Shown: in pieces, positions 48,001-56,331 of the stretch
How the letters are laid out: every line of letters starts with the position of its first letter
How positions within the stretch are numbered: the stretch's first letter is position 1
Source: Luteolibacter flavescens
GTDB taxonomy: Bacteria > Verrucomicrobiota > Verrucomicrobiia > Verrucomicrobiales > Akkermansiaceae
Reading direction: 5' to 3'
Length of the DNA stretch: 64,000 bases
Assembly (NCBI RefSeq): GCF_025950085.1
Contig: NZ_JAPDDS010000002.1
Coordinates: 310,001-374,000, forward strand
The notes under the pieces: generated by a model
Databases searched by the model: none
Told to the model about the DNA's origin: nothing
What the model saw: only the letters and a program-made list of their open reading frames with translations
Translations under genes and position numbers: made by a program

Positions 48001-50628
48001 GATGGCTGGGAGATCCTGTATTTCGGAAACATCGCGGCGAAGAACGGCACGGTGGATTCGGACGGCGACCTCTTCACCGACCTGCAGGAATACAAGTATG
48101 GCTCGGTTCCGACCGACTCCTCGCATTCGCCCGCCTTCGCGAAGGCGGCGCACCGCTGGAGCTTCACGAACAGCCTGAACGACTCCGTCGGGACCAGCCA
48201 CGCCACCATCGAGAACGGCGCGACCAGCAACACCAATCCCGTGACGCTGAATGCCACGAACGTGAAATTCACCGGCGGCGCGAAGGCCGATTCGCAGTGG
48301 GTGAAGCTGGGTGCGAACCTGCTGCCCGCGCACAATACCCCGGTCACCATCGAGCTGTGGGCGACGATGGATGCCTTGCAGAACTGGGCTCGCATCTTCG
48401 ACTTCCACAGCGGTGCCACCGAGAATCTCTTCATGAGCTGGAGCCAAGGCGTCACCGCGGCGACGGACCGTGTCGAGTGGCGGGACAATGCCGTATTCAC
48501 GACGAACAACACCAACAACTGGATCGTCGGCACCAAGTATCACATCGTCATGACCATCGAGCCCGCGCCCGTGGCCGGCAGCTCCGTGGTGAAGTGGTAC
48601 TCCGCACCGATGTATGACGGGGAGTCCTACCTGGACCTCGGCCCGCCGCGCGGCACCGCCACCGTGGCAAACGCCATCGGCATGATGAATGACACCATCA
48701 ATGCCCTCGGCCACTCGCCCTACAATGACAATGCTCCCAGCGCGACCTACGACGAGGTCCGCATCTGGAACGGCGTCATGCGCGAGTGGGCGCTGGAGTC
48801 CCTCTACGAGCAGGGCCCGGACAATGCCGCTCAGGCCGACTCCGATAATGACAAGCTGCCCGACTCCTACGAGCGCTACTACTTCAACGGCCTCGCCCAG
48901 ACGCCGAACGGCGACTACGACGGCGACCTGAGCAGCAACATCGAGGAGCTCTACGCCGGCAGCAATCCCGCCGACGCCACCTCCAGCCCGAATGACTCGG
49001 ACGCAGACGGACTGCCGGACGCGTGGGAGATGGGTTACTTCAACGACCTCGATGAAAACGGCGGCGGCGATCCCGATGGCGACCGTGCGACGAATGCCGA
49101 GGAACTCGCGGCCGGGACGGCTCCGATGCTCTACACGTCCTTCCCGGACAGCGACAACGACGGCATGTCCGACGGCTGGGAGCTGTATTACGTGGGCAAC
49201 CTGAGCAATTCCGGCACCGGCGATACCGACGGGGACGGCTTCAACCTGCTCCAGGAATTCGTCCAGCGGGGCGCTCCGGATGATCCGCTCTCACCCGGCG
49301 TGGCCGATGGCGACGCCGACAATGACGGGCTGCCCGACCGCTGGGAGGTCGCGTGGTTCGGCCCCACCACCATCGCCTCGCAGAATGGTACCGACGACAC
49401 GGACGGCGACGGCTTCAACAACCTCGCGGAATACCAGGCCACGTCCGATCCGACGCTGTCCGTCTTCACGCCGACCGATATCAATGGCGACGGCGCGGTG
49501 GACCAGCACGTCTTCCACGGCATGACGGCCGCGGGCACCGGCCTGCGTGACAAGGACGGCCAGGCGACCGCATTCACCACCCGTCTCGGTGGGACAGGAG
49601 CGTCCATCCCGACGAATGATCCGAACCTCGATCTGGACACCGCCGCCGGGACGCTGGCGATGACCACCGCATCCGCGGATGTGAATGGCCAGGTGAACAT
49701 GGCGCAGTTCGAGGCGATCGGCATCCCGCTTTCCTCGCTCGGCTTCACGGCTGCGCAGGACTTCCGGATCCGTGCGCACTATGTGAATCTGCCGGCGCTC
49801 GCGGGCTACGACCAGATCGGCGCCTGGGTGGGCACCAGCAGCACGGCCATGACGCGTGCCTCCGCCATCGGTGCGGGCTACGCCGCGCTCGGGGTGAATA
49901 CGAATGCCGCCACGGATGCGAATGCGTTCTTCGGTGCGGGCGGGACTGCCGGTGCCGCTGGCCGCGACCTCACCGTCATCATTGAGCGCATCGGTGGGAA
50001 TTGGTCGATGAGCTGCAATGGGAATCCATGCAGCCCCACCGCCCAGCCCGCCTTCCTGAATGGCCTCGGCAATCTCCAGGCCGGTGTCTTCGTCCTCGAC
50101 CAGGACACGCACAAGACCGTGGCGCTGGAGAGCTTCACCGCCGTCAGCTTCGGCACCGCCTCCACCGGCGGTGATGCGGACAATGACGGGATGGATGATG
50201 CCTGGGAGACCGCGAATCTCGGCGGCACCACCCGGGACGGCACCGGCGACCTGGATAATGACGGCGTGATCGACCTGCTTGAGTTCGCCTTCAATGGCGG
50301 GGCGAACAACGGATCGTCACGCGGCCAGATCACCAGCGCGCTCGCCGATACAAATGCGAATGGCCAGAAGGAGCTCACGCTCACCATCGCCACCCGCATC
50401 GGGGCGGTCTTCACCGCGCAGCCCGACGGTAGCCAGCAGGCCACAGTCGGCGGCCTCACCTACCGGGTCCGCGGATCGCTGAATCTGACGAGCTTCACCA
50501 GCGCGGTGGCGCACGTCTCCACGGCTGCGGCCACGGATCCCGCCTACGAGCTCCACACCTTCCGCCTCACGGCATCGGAGGGTCTGGGGGGCAAGGGCTT
50601 CCTCCGTGCCGAGGCCACGCATCCGTAG
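45025..50628 (+). CDS. Giant secreted beta-helix/TSP3/LamG surface protein
   Basis: An 1867 aa protein. Signal peptide about 1-32 (AHA). Residues about 37-870 are autotransporter-associated beta-strand repeats (repeated TGxGTLTLS, LxxxGxGTLTW turns). Asp-rich TSP3-like calcium-binding segments follow (DADGDGMSDSYEIANGLNP and others, about 873-1037), then a LamG-like domain (about 1040-1270, AHRWSFTNSLNDS...), more TSP3 segments (to about 1485), another jelly-roll domain, and a C-terminal module (about 1716-1867). No autotransporter beta-barrel. Predicted calcium-dependent adhesin or matrix protein. It ends with a strong terminator. Function inferred from architecture only. Confidence 0.85.
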   Translation: MKIPRPHSRGNLIETAFGLGCLFATAIPAAHAASDTWTGSGGNNLWQTPGNWTSATQFPGAAANDFTSADDASFGAAGSGAVDLGSTLNVRTILFGISGGNASVFTIGDANDTLNLSTAGGVTVNAGVTTAQQVSSAGGSIHLSTAANSTVTLTNNGSGLLTVAGSVVAVPPAASNSLLAVGGSGNVAITGAITETGDGGSALLKTGTGTLTLSNGGTFTGAGAIGYMPATPAGYPLVVREGTLRLNGGAHAVDTELVIGGVVTNGGAGQNAKVQVDAGTLSVGSWLSIGRGNGTGTVSSDLVISNAGAVTTASLSGGFNGGNAANLVKGSVTINDTGTLTVTGNNANYNWGESPGSVFTMTLNGSSKLIHNGNASGTRIGEGGTGILDIASANATADVRNLIIGRGTNAIGAVYNKGTLKSVGQDGLFLGDGGGSVSYFRNDNGAATVPNDNAANIVAGIGANSNSVVDVISGTITATRVAACCFNNNANNGQFNVTGGTLGAGATGFVLADTNARTGAKWANVNVTGTGVFQSTGPVNLSNPNLAGNVTVFAIANGGTLSVDTISSTGPNSEGYLHFNNGTLRANSATTAQIATPNVDRITVHSGGMTIDTNGFNKTMAAQVASPVADGTATFGVTGISVSGTGTGYKGRPVVKITGGGGTGAAAMATYDVVTGQVTGVTVTSPGTGYTSAPTVSILGGGGTAITATATIGAAAGGSLTKAGAGTLTWNGAHAFTGPIIVTGGELATGGSHTGSPLTIQSGGRVNVVDTAGAVGSLTVGTLTLSSGSLLTLETGAGNTADKIVCTGGSHGTVAISLYDSGTTNPALPGTYTLIQYSGSFTGGVTGLSIANQRPGFNYTFHDTGTAITVDVISVDADGDGMSDSYEIANGLNPNDATGVNGANGNLDGDFATNYEEFLAGTQANNPASDPMNVDNDGLRDSWEITHFGSIATQNGTDDSDGDFDSNLMEFTAGTLPANAGSFSDTDADGLGDGWEILYFGNIAAKNGTVDSDGDLFTDLQEYKYGSVPTDSSHSPAFAKAAHRWSFTNSLNDSVGTSHATIENGATSNTNPVTLNATNVKFTGGAKADSQWVKLGANLLPAHNTPVTIELWATMDALQNWARIFDFHSGATENLFMSWSQGVTAATDRVEWRDNAVFTTNNTNNWIVGTKYHIVMTIEPAPVAGSSVVKWYSAPMYDGESYLDLGPPRGTATVANAIGMMNDTINALGHSPYNDNAPSATYDEVRIWNGVMREWALESLYEQGPDNAAQADSDNDKLPDSYERYYFNGLAQTPNGDYDGDLSSNIEELYAGSNPADATSSPNDSDADGLPDAWEMGYFNDLDENGGGDPDGDRATNAEELAAGTAPMLYTSFPDSDNDGMSDGWELYYVGNLSNSGTGDTDGDGFNLLQEFVQRGAPDDPLSPGVADGDADNDGLPDRWEVAWFGPTTIASQNGTDDTDGDGFNNLAEYQATSDPTLSVFTPTDINGDGAVDQHVFHGMTAAGTGLRDKDGQATAFTTRLGGTGASIPTNDPNLDLDTAAGTLAMTTASADVNGQVNMAQFEAIGIPLSSLGFTAAQDFRIRAHYVNLPALAGYDQIGAWVGTSSTAMTRASAIGAGYAALGVNTNAATDANAFFGAGGTAGAAGRDLTVIIERIGGNWSMSCNGNPCSPTAQPAFLNGLGNLQAGVFVLDQDTHKTVALESFTAVSFGTASTGGDADNDGMDDAWETANLGGTTRDGTGDLDNDGVIDLLEFAFNGGANNGSSRGQITSALADTNANGQKELTLTIATRIGAVFTAQPDGSQQATVGGLTYRVRGSLNLTSFTSAVAHVSTAAATDPAYELHTFRLTASEGLGGKGFLRAEATHP

Positions 50629-50970
50629 TTTTCTAGGGTTCAGGGTCCACAAGTCAGCCGCGTCCGCCGTTCCGGTGGGCGCGGCTTTTTCGTGCGGAGT
50701 CATGGGGGAGTTGTGGCGACCGGGCACCGGTTAGCCGCCATGGCAAAGAATTTTGTTCCAAAACAAAACGGATTTGTTATTCCAAATTTTACCGGGTCGG
50801 GCGGAGTCGCGCGCGTCCCGGCCGAACCCGACCCAAAACCCACAAGCGACCCCGCCCCGGCACTTTCCACCGGGGACAAAAACCCGAGCCGATCCGCGGC
50901 TGCCTCACCCAAGTGGCAGTCCCATCGTCCGGACAGGTGTGTACTTGTATGCAACTCGCTCGAAAAACCC
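50629..50970. other. Spacer with terminator and leader
   Basis: These 342 bases contain the terminator of the preceding gene and then an A-rich stretch (50740-50800) followed by a C-rich leader into ATG 50971. No gene is seen. Confidence 0.6.
50656..50690 (+). terminator. Strong rho-independent terminator after the first giant gene
   Basis: Thirteen-bp stem with two G-U pairs (AGCCGCGTCCGCC with GGTGGGCGCGGCT), a 5-base loop and a run of T. It ends about 60 bases after the stop. Confidence 0.9.
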
Positions 50971-53900
50971 ATGAAAACCCCGACCCGAATCCTTCCCACC
51001 TCCCGTGAGTCGCTCCTCACCACGGCCTCCTGCCATGCCCGCTGGTACGCCAGCGTGATCGCGGGCACGGCCATGCTCGGCTCCTCCGCCTTCGCGGCGG
51101 ATTGGCTGGGCGTCACCGACAACTGGAACGACGCGGCCAATTGGAATCCCACGGGCATCCCGGCGGCTCCCGTGGATGCGAATGTGAATCTCGCCACCGC
51201 CGGTCATTTCCCCGTGCTCCTCACGAATGCGACGAATGACCCGCGCAACGTGAACGTGGGCATCGGCGCGGGCATCTCCGGCCGCATCGACCTGCGGACG
51301 GGCCGGATCATTGCCACGAACCGCATCATCATCGGCGATGACGGCGGCACCGGGACGCTCAATATCGCGGACACCTCGGTGCCCGTCACCGACCCGGCGA
51401 AATTCACGCCATGGGGCCAGAGCGGCGAGGGGCCGAAGCTCCAGGTGGGCGAGCGCCTCTACATCGGTGGCCAGGGTGCGCCCGCGGGCGCGGCCAATGG
51501 CGTGGCGAACGTGAACACCCTCGGCTCGGTCCAGGTGACCGGCCACATCGTCGTGGGCGAAGGCAATGCCGGCGGCGGCGTCCTGAACGTGGACTCCGGC
51601 ACCATCACCACCACCGGCGGTGAGCTGTGGGTCGGCCAGGCTAGCGGCGGCGTCGGCAAGCTGAACATGTCCGGCGGCGCCATCAACGTGAACAACAACT
51701 GGGTGGCCATTGGTCGCAACGGCGGCAATGGCGCGGTGCTCATGACCGGCGGCGCGATCACCAAGGCGGGCAACGGCGACTTCCTCATCGGCACCGACCC
51801 GGGCGGCACGGGCGTCATCGAGATGCGCGCCGGCACCATCAATGTGAACGGCGGGAACACCGCCGTCGGCGATCGGAACAACACCGGCGCGGCCCCGGGT
51901 ACGCCGAGCACCGCCTTTGGCACGCTCAAGTTCCCCACCGGCAGCACCGCCACCTTCACGGTGAATGCGGGCAACCTGGTCGTCGGACGGCTGCGCGACA
52001 GCGTCGGCGGCGCGGGGGTGCTGGAGATGTCGTCTTCCACCGCGACCCTCACATGCCTCACCACGCGGAACATCCACGTCGGAAACGGCAATACGTCCCG
52101 TGGAACGGTGAACCTCAGCGACGGCACCATCAACGTGAACGACTGGTTCGTCTTCGGTCGCGAGAGTGGCCAGGGCACCCTGAATATGACCGGCGGCAAG
52201 ATCGTGAAGACCGGCGGCGGCAACCTCGCGCTCGGCGCGCTGGGCACGAATGCGAAGGGCACCGTGAACCTTTCCGGCGGCCTCATCGACATCCAGTCGG
52301 GAGCCGTCCTCATCGCCGAGGCGGGCACGACCCCGGAGGGCACCTTCAATATCTCCCTCAATGGCGAGCTGCGGGTGGGCACCTTCGGCGTGGGTGTGAA
52401 TGGCTCCGGCACCGGCTACGCGAATCTGGATGGGGGTACGCTCCGCACCCAGGTCATCGATGGTGGCGCGGGCACCGCGCACGTGGACTTCAATGGCACG
52501 CAGATCATCGCCACGGCGAACCGCGCGGACTTCATCAATGACCTCGACAGCGCCGACGTGGAACCCGGCGGCCTGAAGGTGAACAGCAACGGCTTCACCC
52601 TCTCCACCTCGCAGAACCTGCTGAATGCAGGCGGCGGCGTGGTGAAGAGCGGCGCGGGCGTGCTGAACCTGAATGGCACGAATGCCTACGCCGGTCCCTC
52701 GACCGTGGAAGGCGGCACGCTGAACGTGAATACCACCGCCACCGGCGGCGGTGCCTACACGGTGAATGGCGGTGCCGTCCTCGGGGTGACCCAGGCCACC
52801 GACACCGGCGTGCTGAATGTCTCCAATCTCACGATGAACGATGGCAGCACGCTGAACATCTCGATGGCAGCCGCAGCCGCCAATCCGGCGTCCGCTCCCG
52901 TGAATGTGACCGGCACGCTCACCACCACCGGCACGGTGACCATCAATCTGACCGACGCCGATCCCGCCGTGGGCACCTTGCGGCTGGTCTCCTACGCGGG
53001 CGGCTCCGGCGCGAATTTCGTGCTCGGAACCATCCCGGAAGGCGTCACGGCGACGCTGGTGAATTCCGGTGGCCTGGTCTCGCTGGATGTGACGCGCGTG
53101 AATTCGCCGCACTGGATCGGCGACCTCAGCGGCGTGTGGGACACCACCACGCTGAACTGGCGGAATTCCTTCACGGGAAATGCCACCAACTTCGCGAATG
53201 GGGATCCTGCACTCTTCGAGGACCTCACCGTCTTCCCGTCGTCATTCAATGTTACTCTCGACGTCACGGTCTCTCCGGGCAGTACGGGTGTCACCTTTGA
53301 CAATATCACGAACTTCTCGCTGACCTCGCCGTCCAATCTCGGAAAGATCAGCGGCACGAAGGGCCTCACGAAGCGTGGCGCGGCCGACCTGACCATCGGC
53401 AACCTGCAGAACGACTTCACCGGTCCCGTCCGTCTGGAAGGCGGCATCACCTCCGTCGGCCAGCTTGCAAATGCCGGCAGCCCCAGCCCGCTCGGCGCGG
53501 GGAATCTGGTGCTGGCAGGTGGAACGCTCCTCTACACCGGCTCCTCGGTGACAATCGACCGCGGCCTGCAAGTGGCAGCCTCGGCGAACAACATCACCTC
53601 GCAGCTTTCCGTGGAGAAGGCCGCGACGAACCTGACCGTCAGCGGCGCGATCAATGCGACGCTCGGCGGCTTCGTGAAGTCCGGCCTGGGCACGCTGACG
53701 CTGACGAATCCCGGCGCGAACGTGCTTGGAAACGGCACCACCCCCGCGGCGGGCGTCAGCGAGGGCGCGCTGGTCCTGACCGGCGGCGGCACGCAGACGA
53801 ACCAGGTGCAGGGCGGCGAGTTCTGGCTCGGCACCTCCGGCGCCGCGGGTGCATCGCTGACCATGACGGGCAGCTCGATGACTGGCACCTCGTGGTTCGT

Positions 53901-55641
53901 GATGAGCCGCGGCAATAGCACCACGAATCTCTTGTCCACCCTTGAGGCGACGAATTCCACACTGACCTTCGCCAATGCGACCTTCGGCTACGCGAGCACG
54001 CTGACAGGCTACACGTCCACGTCGGAGGTGAAGCTGACGGATTCCACCTTCAGCACCGGGACGGGCACGCTCTACTTCGGCGAAAGCGGCGGGGCCACCA
54101 CGAACGTCACGATCATGGGGAACTCGACCATCATTGCAGGTCCCTTCCAGCTCGGACGTAATGCCGGATCGGTCGGCAAGATCGACCAGAACGGCGGCAC
54201 CGTCACCGCGGGTGACAACAACGACGGCGTCCGCATCGGCGGCACCGGCACCGGCACCTGGAACCTGAATGCAGGCACGGTGAATGCGAACGGCTGGAAC
54301 GTCCTCGGACGCTTCGCGGGCAGTGTCGGCGTGCTGAATGTCGCGGGCGGCACCTTCAACCAATCGCAGGCGGACCGCGCGATGATCGTGGCCGAGCTCG
54401 GTACCGGCACCGTGAACATCACCGGCTCCGGCACGGTGAATCTCACGGCCAATGGCGGTCTCTTCATCACGAATGGCACCGGCAGCGTGGGCACCGTGAA
54501 CCTGGATGGCGGCACCCTCACCACGAAGCGCATCCGCGAGGGAGCGGGCAATGTGGGAGCGGGCACCTTCAACTTCAACGGCGGCATGCTCATCGCCGCG
54601 GCAGCGTCGGATGGACCGCTCTTCATGGAGGGCCTCGACTTCGCGTATGTGAAGGCAGGCGGCGCGAACATCGACACGAATGCCCAGACCATCTCCATCA
54701 ACCAGCCGCTGCTCGCAGGCACCCCGGCATCCGGCGGACTGACGAAGGCGGGCACCGGCACGCTGCGGCTGAATGGTGTGAATACCTACACGGGCACGAC
54801 GACGGTCGCGACCGGCAGCCTGGGTGGCACCGGCACCATCGCCGGGCCCATCGCGGTGCAGTCCGGCGCGAGCCTCGCGCCTGGTGCTGCCACGGGCACG
54901 TTGACCGCCAGCGGCGGCGTGACCTTCAGCTCCGGAGCGATCTTCTCCGTGACCATCGATGACAGCCAGGTGGCGGACAATGGCCGCCTGGACGCGACCG
55001 GCACGCTCGATGTGACCGGCGTGGCGTTGCAGGTGAATCTGGTCGGCACCGCCGGTCAGCCCACCTACACCATCGCCACGGCCGGCACCGTCACCGGCAC
55101 CTTCGCCTCGGTCCCGGCCGGTGTGAATGTGACCTACGGGGCAAACAGCATCACCATCACCCCGCCATCCGGCACGCCGTTCCAGTCATGGATCAGCGGC
55201 TTCAGCGTGGGCGCGCTGAATCAGCCCGGCGATGATGCGGATGGCGACGGCCTGACGAACCGGGAGGAATTCGCACTTGATGGCGATCCTTCCAAGGGTG
55301 CCGCATCCGGCAAGGTCCGCTCGCGGATCGAGACTGTGGGCGGCGAGCAAGCGCTGGTCATCACCCTGCCGGTGCGTGCCGGTGCCACCTTTGACAACAA
55401 CCCGGGCCCCGGCCTGGACGCGACGCTTGTGGCGGATGACCTCGTGTATCTCATCCGCGGGTCGAACAACCTGCAGGCCTTCGACCAGGGCGTGACCGAG
55501 GTGACACCTGCCAGCGCTGCCGGCATGCCGCCTCTCAGCGACGCAACGAAGTGGACGTATCGCACCTTCCGCCTGAATGGAGCGATCCCGACTCGCGGCG
55601 CGAAGGGCTTCCTGGACATCGAGATCCAGGACGCACCGTGA
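50971..55641 (+). CDS. Giant secreted beta-helix protein with TSP3-type C-terminal module
   Basis: A 1556 aa protein. A long signal peptide (about 1-42, ends SAFA) is followed by DNWNDAANWNPTGIP, the usual start of such proteins, and by beta-helix repeats (LxIGxxGGTGTLN, NMTGGxI, GTVNLSGG). A second W-D-T-T-T-L-N-W block near 725 restarts the pattern, then strand repeats (GSGTLTLTN-like) to about 1410. The end (about 1419-1556) is DDADGDGLTNREEFALDGDP plus a beta module. Collinear with the gene at 58218 throughout, and nearly identical over the last 140 residues. No translocator barrel. Surface or exported matrix role inferred. Confidence 0.85.
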   Translation: MKTPTRILPTSRESLLTTASCHARWYASVIAGTAMLGSSAFAADWLGVTDNWNDAANWNPTGIPAAPVDANVNLATAGHFPVLLTNATNDPRNVNVGIGAGISGRIDLRTGRIIATNRIIIGDDGGTGTLNIADTSVPVTDPAKFTPWGQSGEGPKLQVGERLYIGGQGAPAGAANGVANVNTLGSVQVTGHIVVGEGNAGGGVLNVDSGTITTTGGELWVGQASGGVGKLNMSGGAINVNNNWVAIGRNGGNGAVLMTGGAITKAGNGDFLIGTDPGGTGVIEMRAGTINVNGGNTAVGDRNNTGAAPGTPSTAFGTLKFPTGSTATFTVNAGNLVVGRLRDSVGGAGVLEMSSSTATLTCLTTRNIHVGNGNTSRGTVNLSDGTINVNDWFVFGRESGQGTLNMTGGKIVKTGGGNLALGALGTNAKGTVNLSGGLIDIQSGAVLIAEAGTTPEGTFNISLNGELRVGTFGVGVNGSGTGYANLDGGTLRTQVIDGGAGTAHVDFNGTQIIATANRADFINDLDSADVEPGGLKVNSNGFTLSTSQNLLNAGGGVVKSGAGVLNLNGTNAYAGPSTVEGGTLNVNTTATGGGAYTVNGGAVLGVTQATDTGVLNVSNLTMNDGSTLNISMAAAAANPASAPVNVTGTLTTTGTVTINLTDADPAVGTLRLVSYAGGSGANFVLGTIPEGVTATLVNSGGLVSLDVTRVNSPHWIGDLSGVWDTTTLNWRNSFTGNATNFANGDPALFEDLTVFPSSFNVTLDVTVSPGSTGVTFDNITNFSLTSPSNLGKISGTKGLTKRGAADLTIGNLQNDFTGPVRLEGGITSVGQLANAGSPSPLGAGNLVLAGGTLLYTGSSVTIDRGLQVAASANNITSQLSVEKAATNLTVSGAINATLGGFVKSGLGTLTLTNPGANVLGNGTTPAAGVSEGALVLTGGGTQTNQVQGGEFWLGTSGAAGASLTMTGSSMTGTSWFVMSRGNSTTNLLSTLEATNSTLTFANATFGYASTLTGYTSTSEVKLTDSTFSTGTGTLYFGESGGATTNVTIMGNSTIIAGPFQLGRNAGSVGKIDQNGGTVTAGDNNDGVRIGGTGTGTWNLNAGTVNANGWNVLGRFAGSVGVLNVAGGTFNQSQADRAMIVAELGTGTVNITGSGTVNLTANGGLFITNGTGSVGTVNLDGGTLTTKRIREGAGNVGAGTFNFNGGMLIAAAASDGPLFMEGLDFAYVKAGGANIDTNAQTISINQPLLAGTPASGGLTKAGTGTLRLNGVNTYTGTTTVATGSLGGTGTIAGPIAVQSGASLAPGAATGTLTASGGVTFSSGAIFSVTIDDSQVADNGRLDATGTLDVTGVALQVNLVGTAGQPTYTIATAGTVTGTFASVPAGVNVTYGANSITITPPSGTPFQSWISGFSVGALNQPGDDADGDGLTNREEFALDGDPSKGAASGKVRSRIETVGGEQALVITLPVRAGATFDNNPGPGLDATLVADDLVYLIRGSNNLQAFDQGVTEVTPASAAGMPPLSDATKWTYRTFRLNGAIPTRGAKGFLDIEIQDAP

Positions 55642-55664
55642 GCCACGGTCTCATCTGAAAATCG

Positions 55665-55702
55665 GAAACCCCGGTCGCCATCCTGCGGCCGGGGTTTCTT
55701 TC
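55665..55702 (+). terminator. Rho-independent terminator after the second giant gene
   Basis: Perfect 10-bp stem GAAACCCCGG / CCGGGGTTTC with a 14-base loop and a short T run, beginning 24 bases after the stop. Confidence 0.85.
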
Positions 55703-55813
55703 GGGATGGCCTTTGGGTCGGGTGGATTTTGCCGATGGCAAATGGTTGCGACCGCTGAAGGGATACGCGCTGCAAAGAACACGACCGACGTGTGGCCCGT
55801 GCGCTTGCCCTTG

Positions 55814-56137
55814 TCTTCAGGGCCAACGGCCCGCCCATCCCTCAGCCCGGGCCATCGGCCCGGGCCATCGGCCCGGGTGAGTGATTCGGCGAGAGCAGGC
55901 GGCCTGTAGGGCCGCGATACGGGAGCGGCATGCGCGGGATTTATTGATCCATCTTGTCCGGAGAGCCCGACCAACAGATCTGACCAGGCGACCGCTCTTC
56001 AGGTTGTGATCTTCTCACCGCTTTCGCGAGGCGGATCGTCATCCCTATCGCGGCCCTTCAGGCCGCCGATCTGGCAGTGCTGGTTACCCGGGCCGATGGC
56101 CCGGGCTGAGGGATGGCCGGGCCTTTGGCCCTGAAGA
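55814..56137. repeat. REP/BIME-like inverted element, copy B
   Basis: Same family as the element at 42318-42617. The left arm starts TCTTCAGGGCC, the right arm ends GGCCCTGAAGA; GGCGGCCTGTAGGGCC and CGCGGCCCTTCAGGCC are the inner inverted partners. The left arm contains a tandem duplication of the CCCGGGCCATCGG unit. The centre differs from copy A, so only the arms are conserved. No open frame for a transposase. Confidence 0.85.
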
Positions 56138-56143
56138 ATCCCA

Positions 56144-56268
56144 CCGCCTTCCGCCTTCCGCCTTCCGCCTTCCGCCTTCCGCCTTCCGCCTTCCGCCTTC
56201 CGCCTTCCGATTTCCGATTTCCGATTTCCGATTTCCGATTTCCGATTTCCGATTTCCGATTTCCGATC
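56144..56268. repeat. Heptanucleotide tandem repeat: 9 x CCGCCTT then 8 x CCGATTT
   Basis: Nine perfect CCGCCTT units (56144-56206) are followed by eight perfect CCGATTT units (56207-56262) and a degenerate partial unit. The tract starts 6 bases after REP-like element B and ends about 65 bases before the halogenase start. Seventeen units of 7 bases shift the frame unless changed in multiples of three. Confidence 0.95.
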
Positions 56269-56331
56269 TCTTCCCTCCGCTCCTTGCCGTCCCGCCACGG
56301 CTCGTCTAGCATCCTTCCGCAAAACCCTTCC

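Larger units (their letters stand above)
55642..56331. other. Repeat-rich spacer between the second giant gene and the halogenase
   Basis: About 690 bases without a clear gene, holding a terminator, REP-like element B and a heptanucleotide tandem repeat in that order. Confidence 0.8.

Noticed and set aside
56144-56268. Possible CRISPR array
   Set aside because: The units are contiguous 7-mers without spacers.
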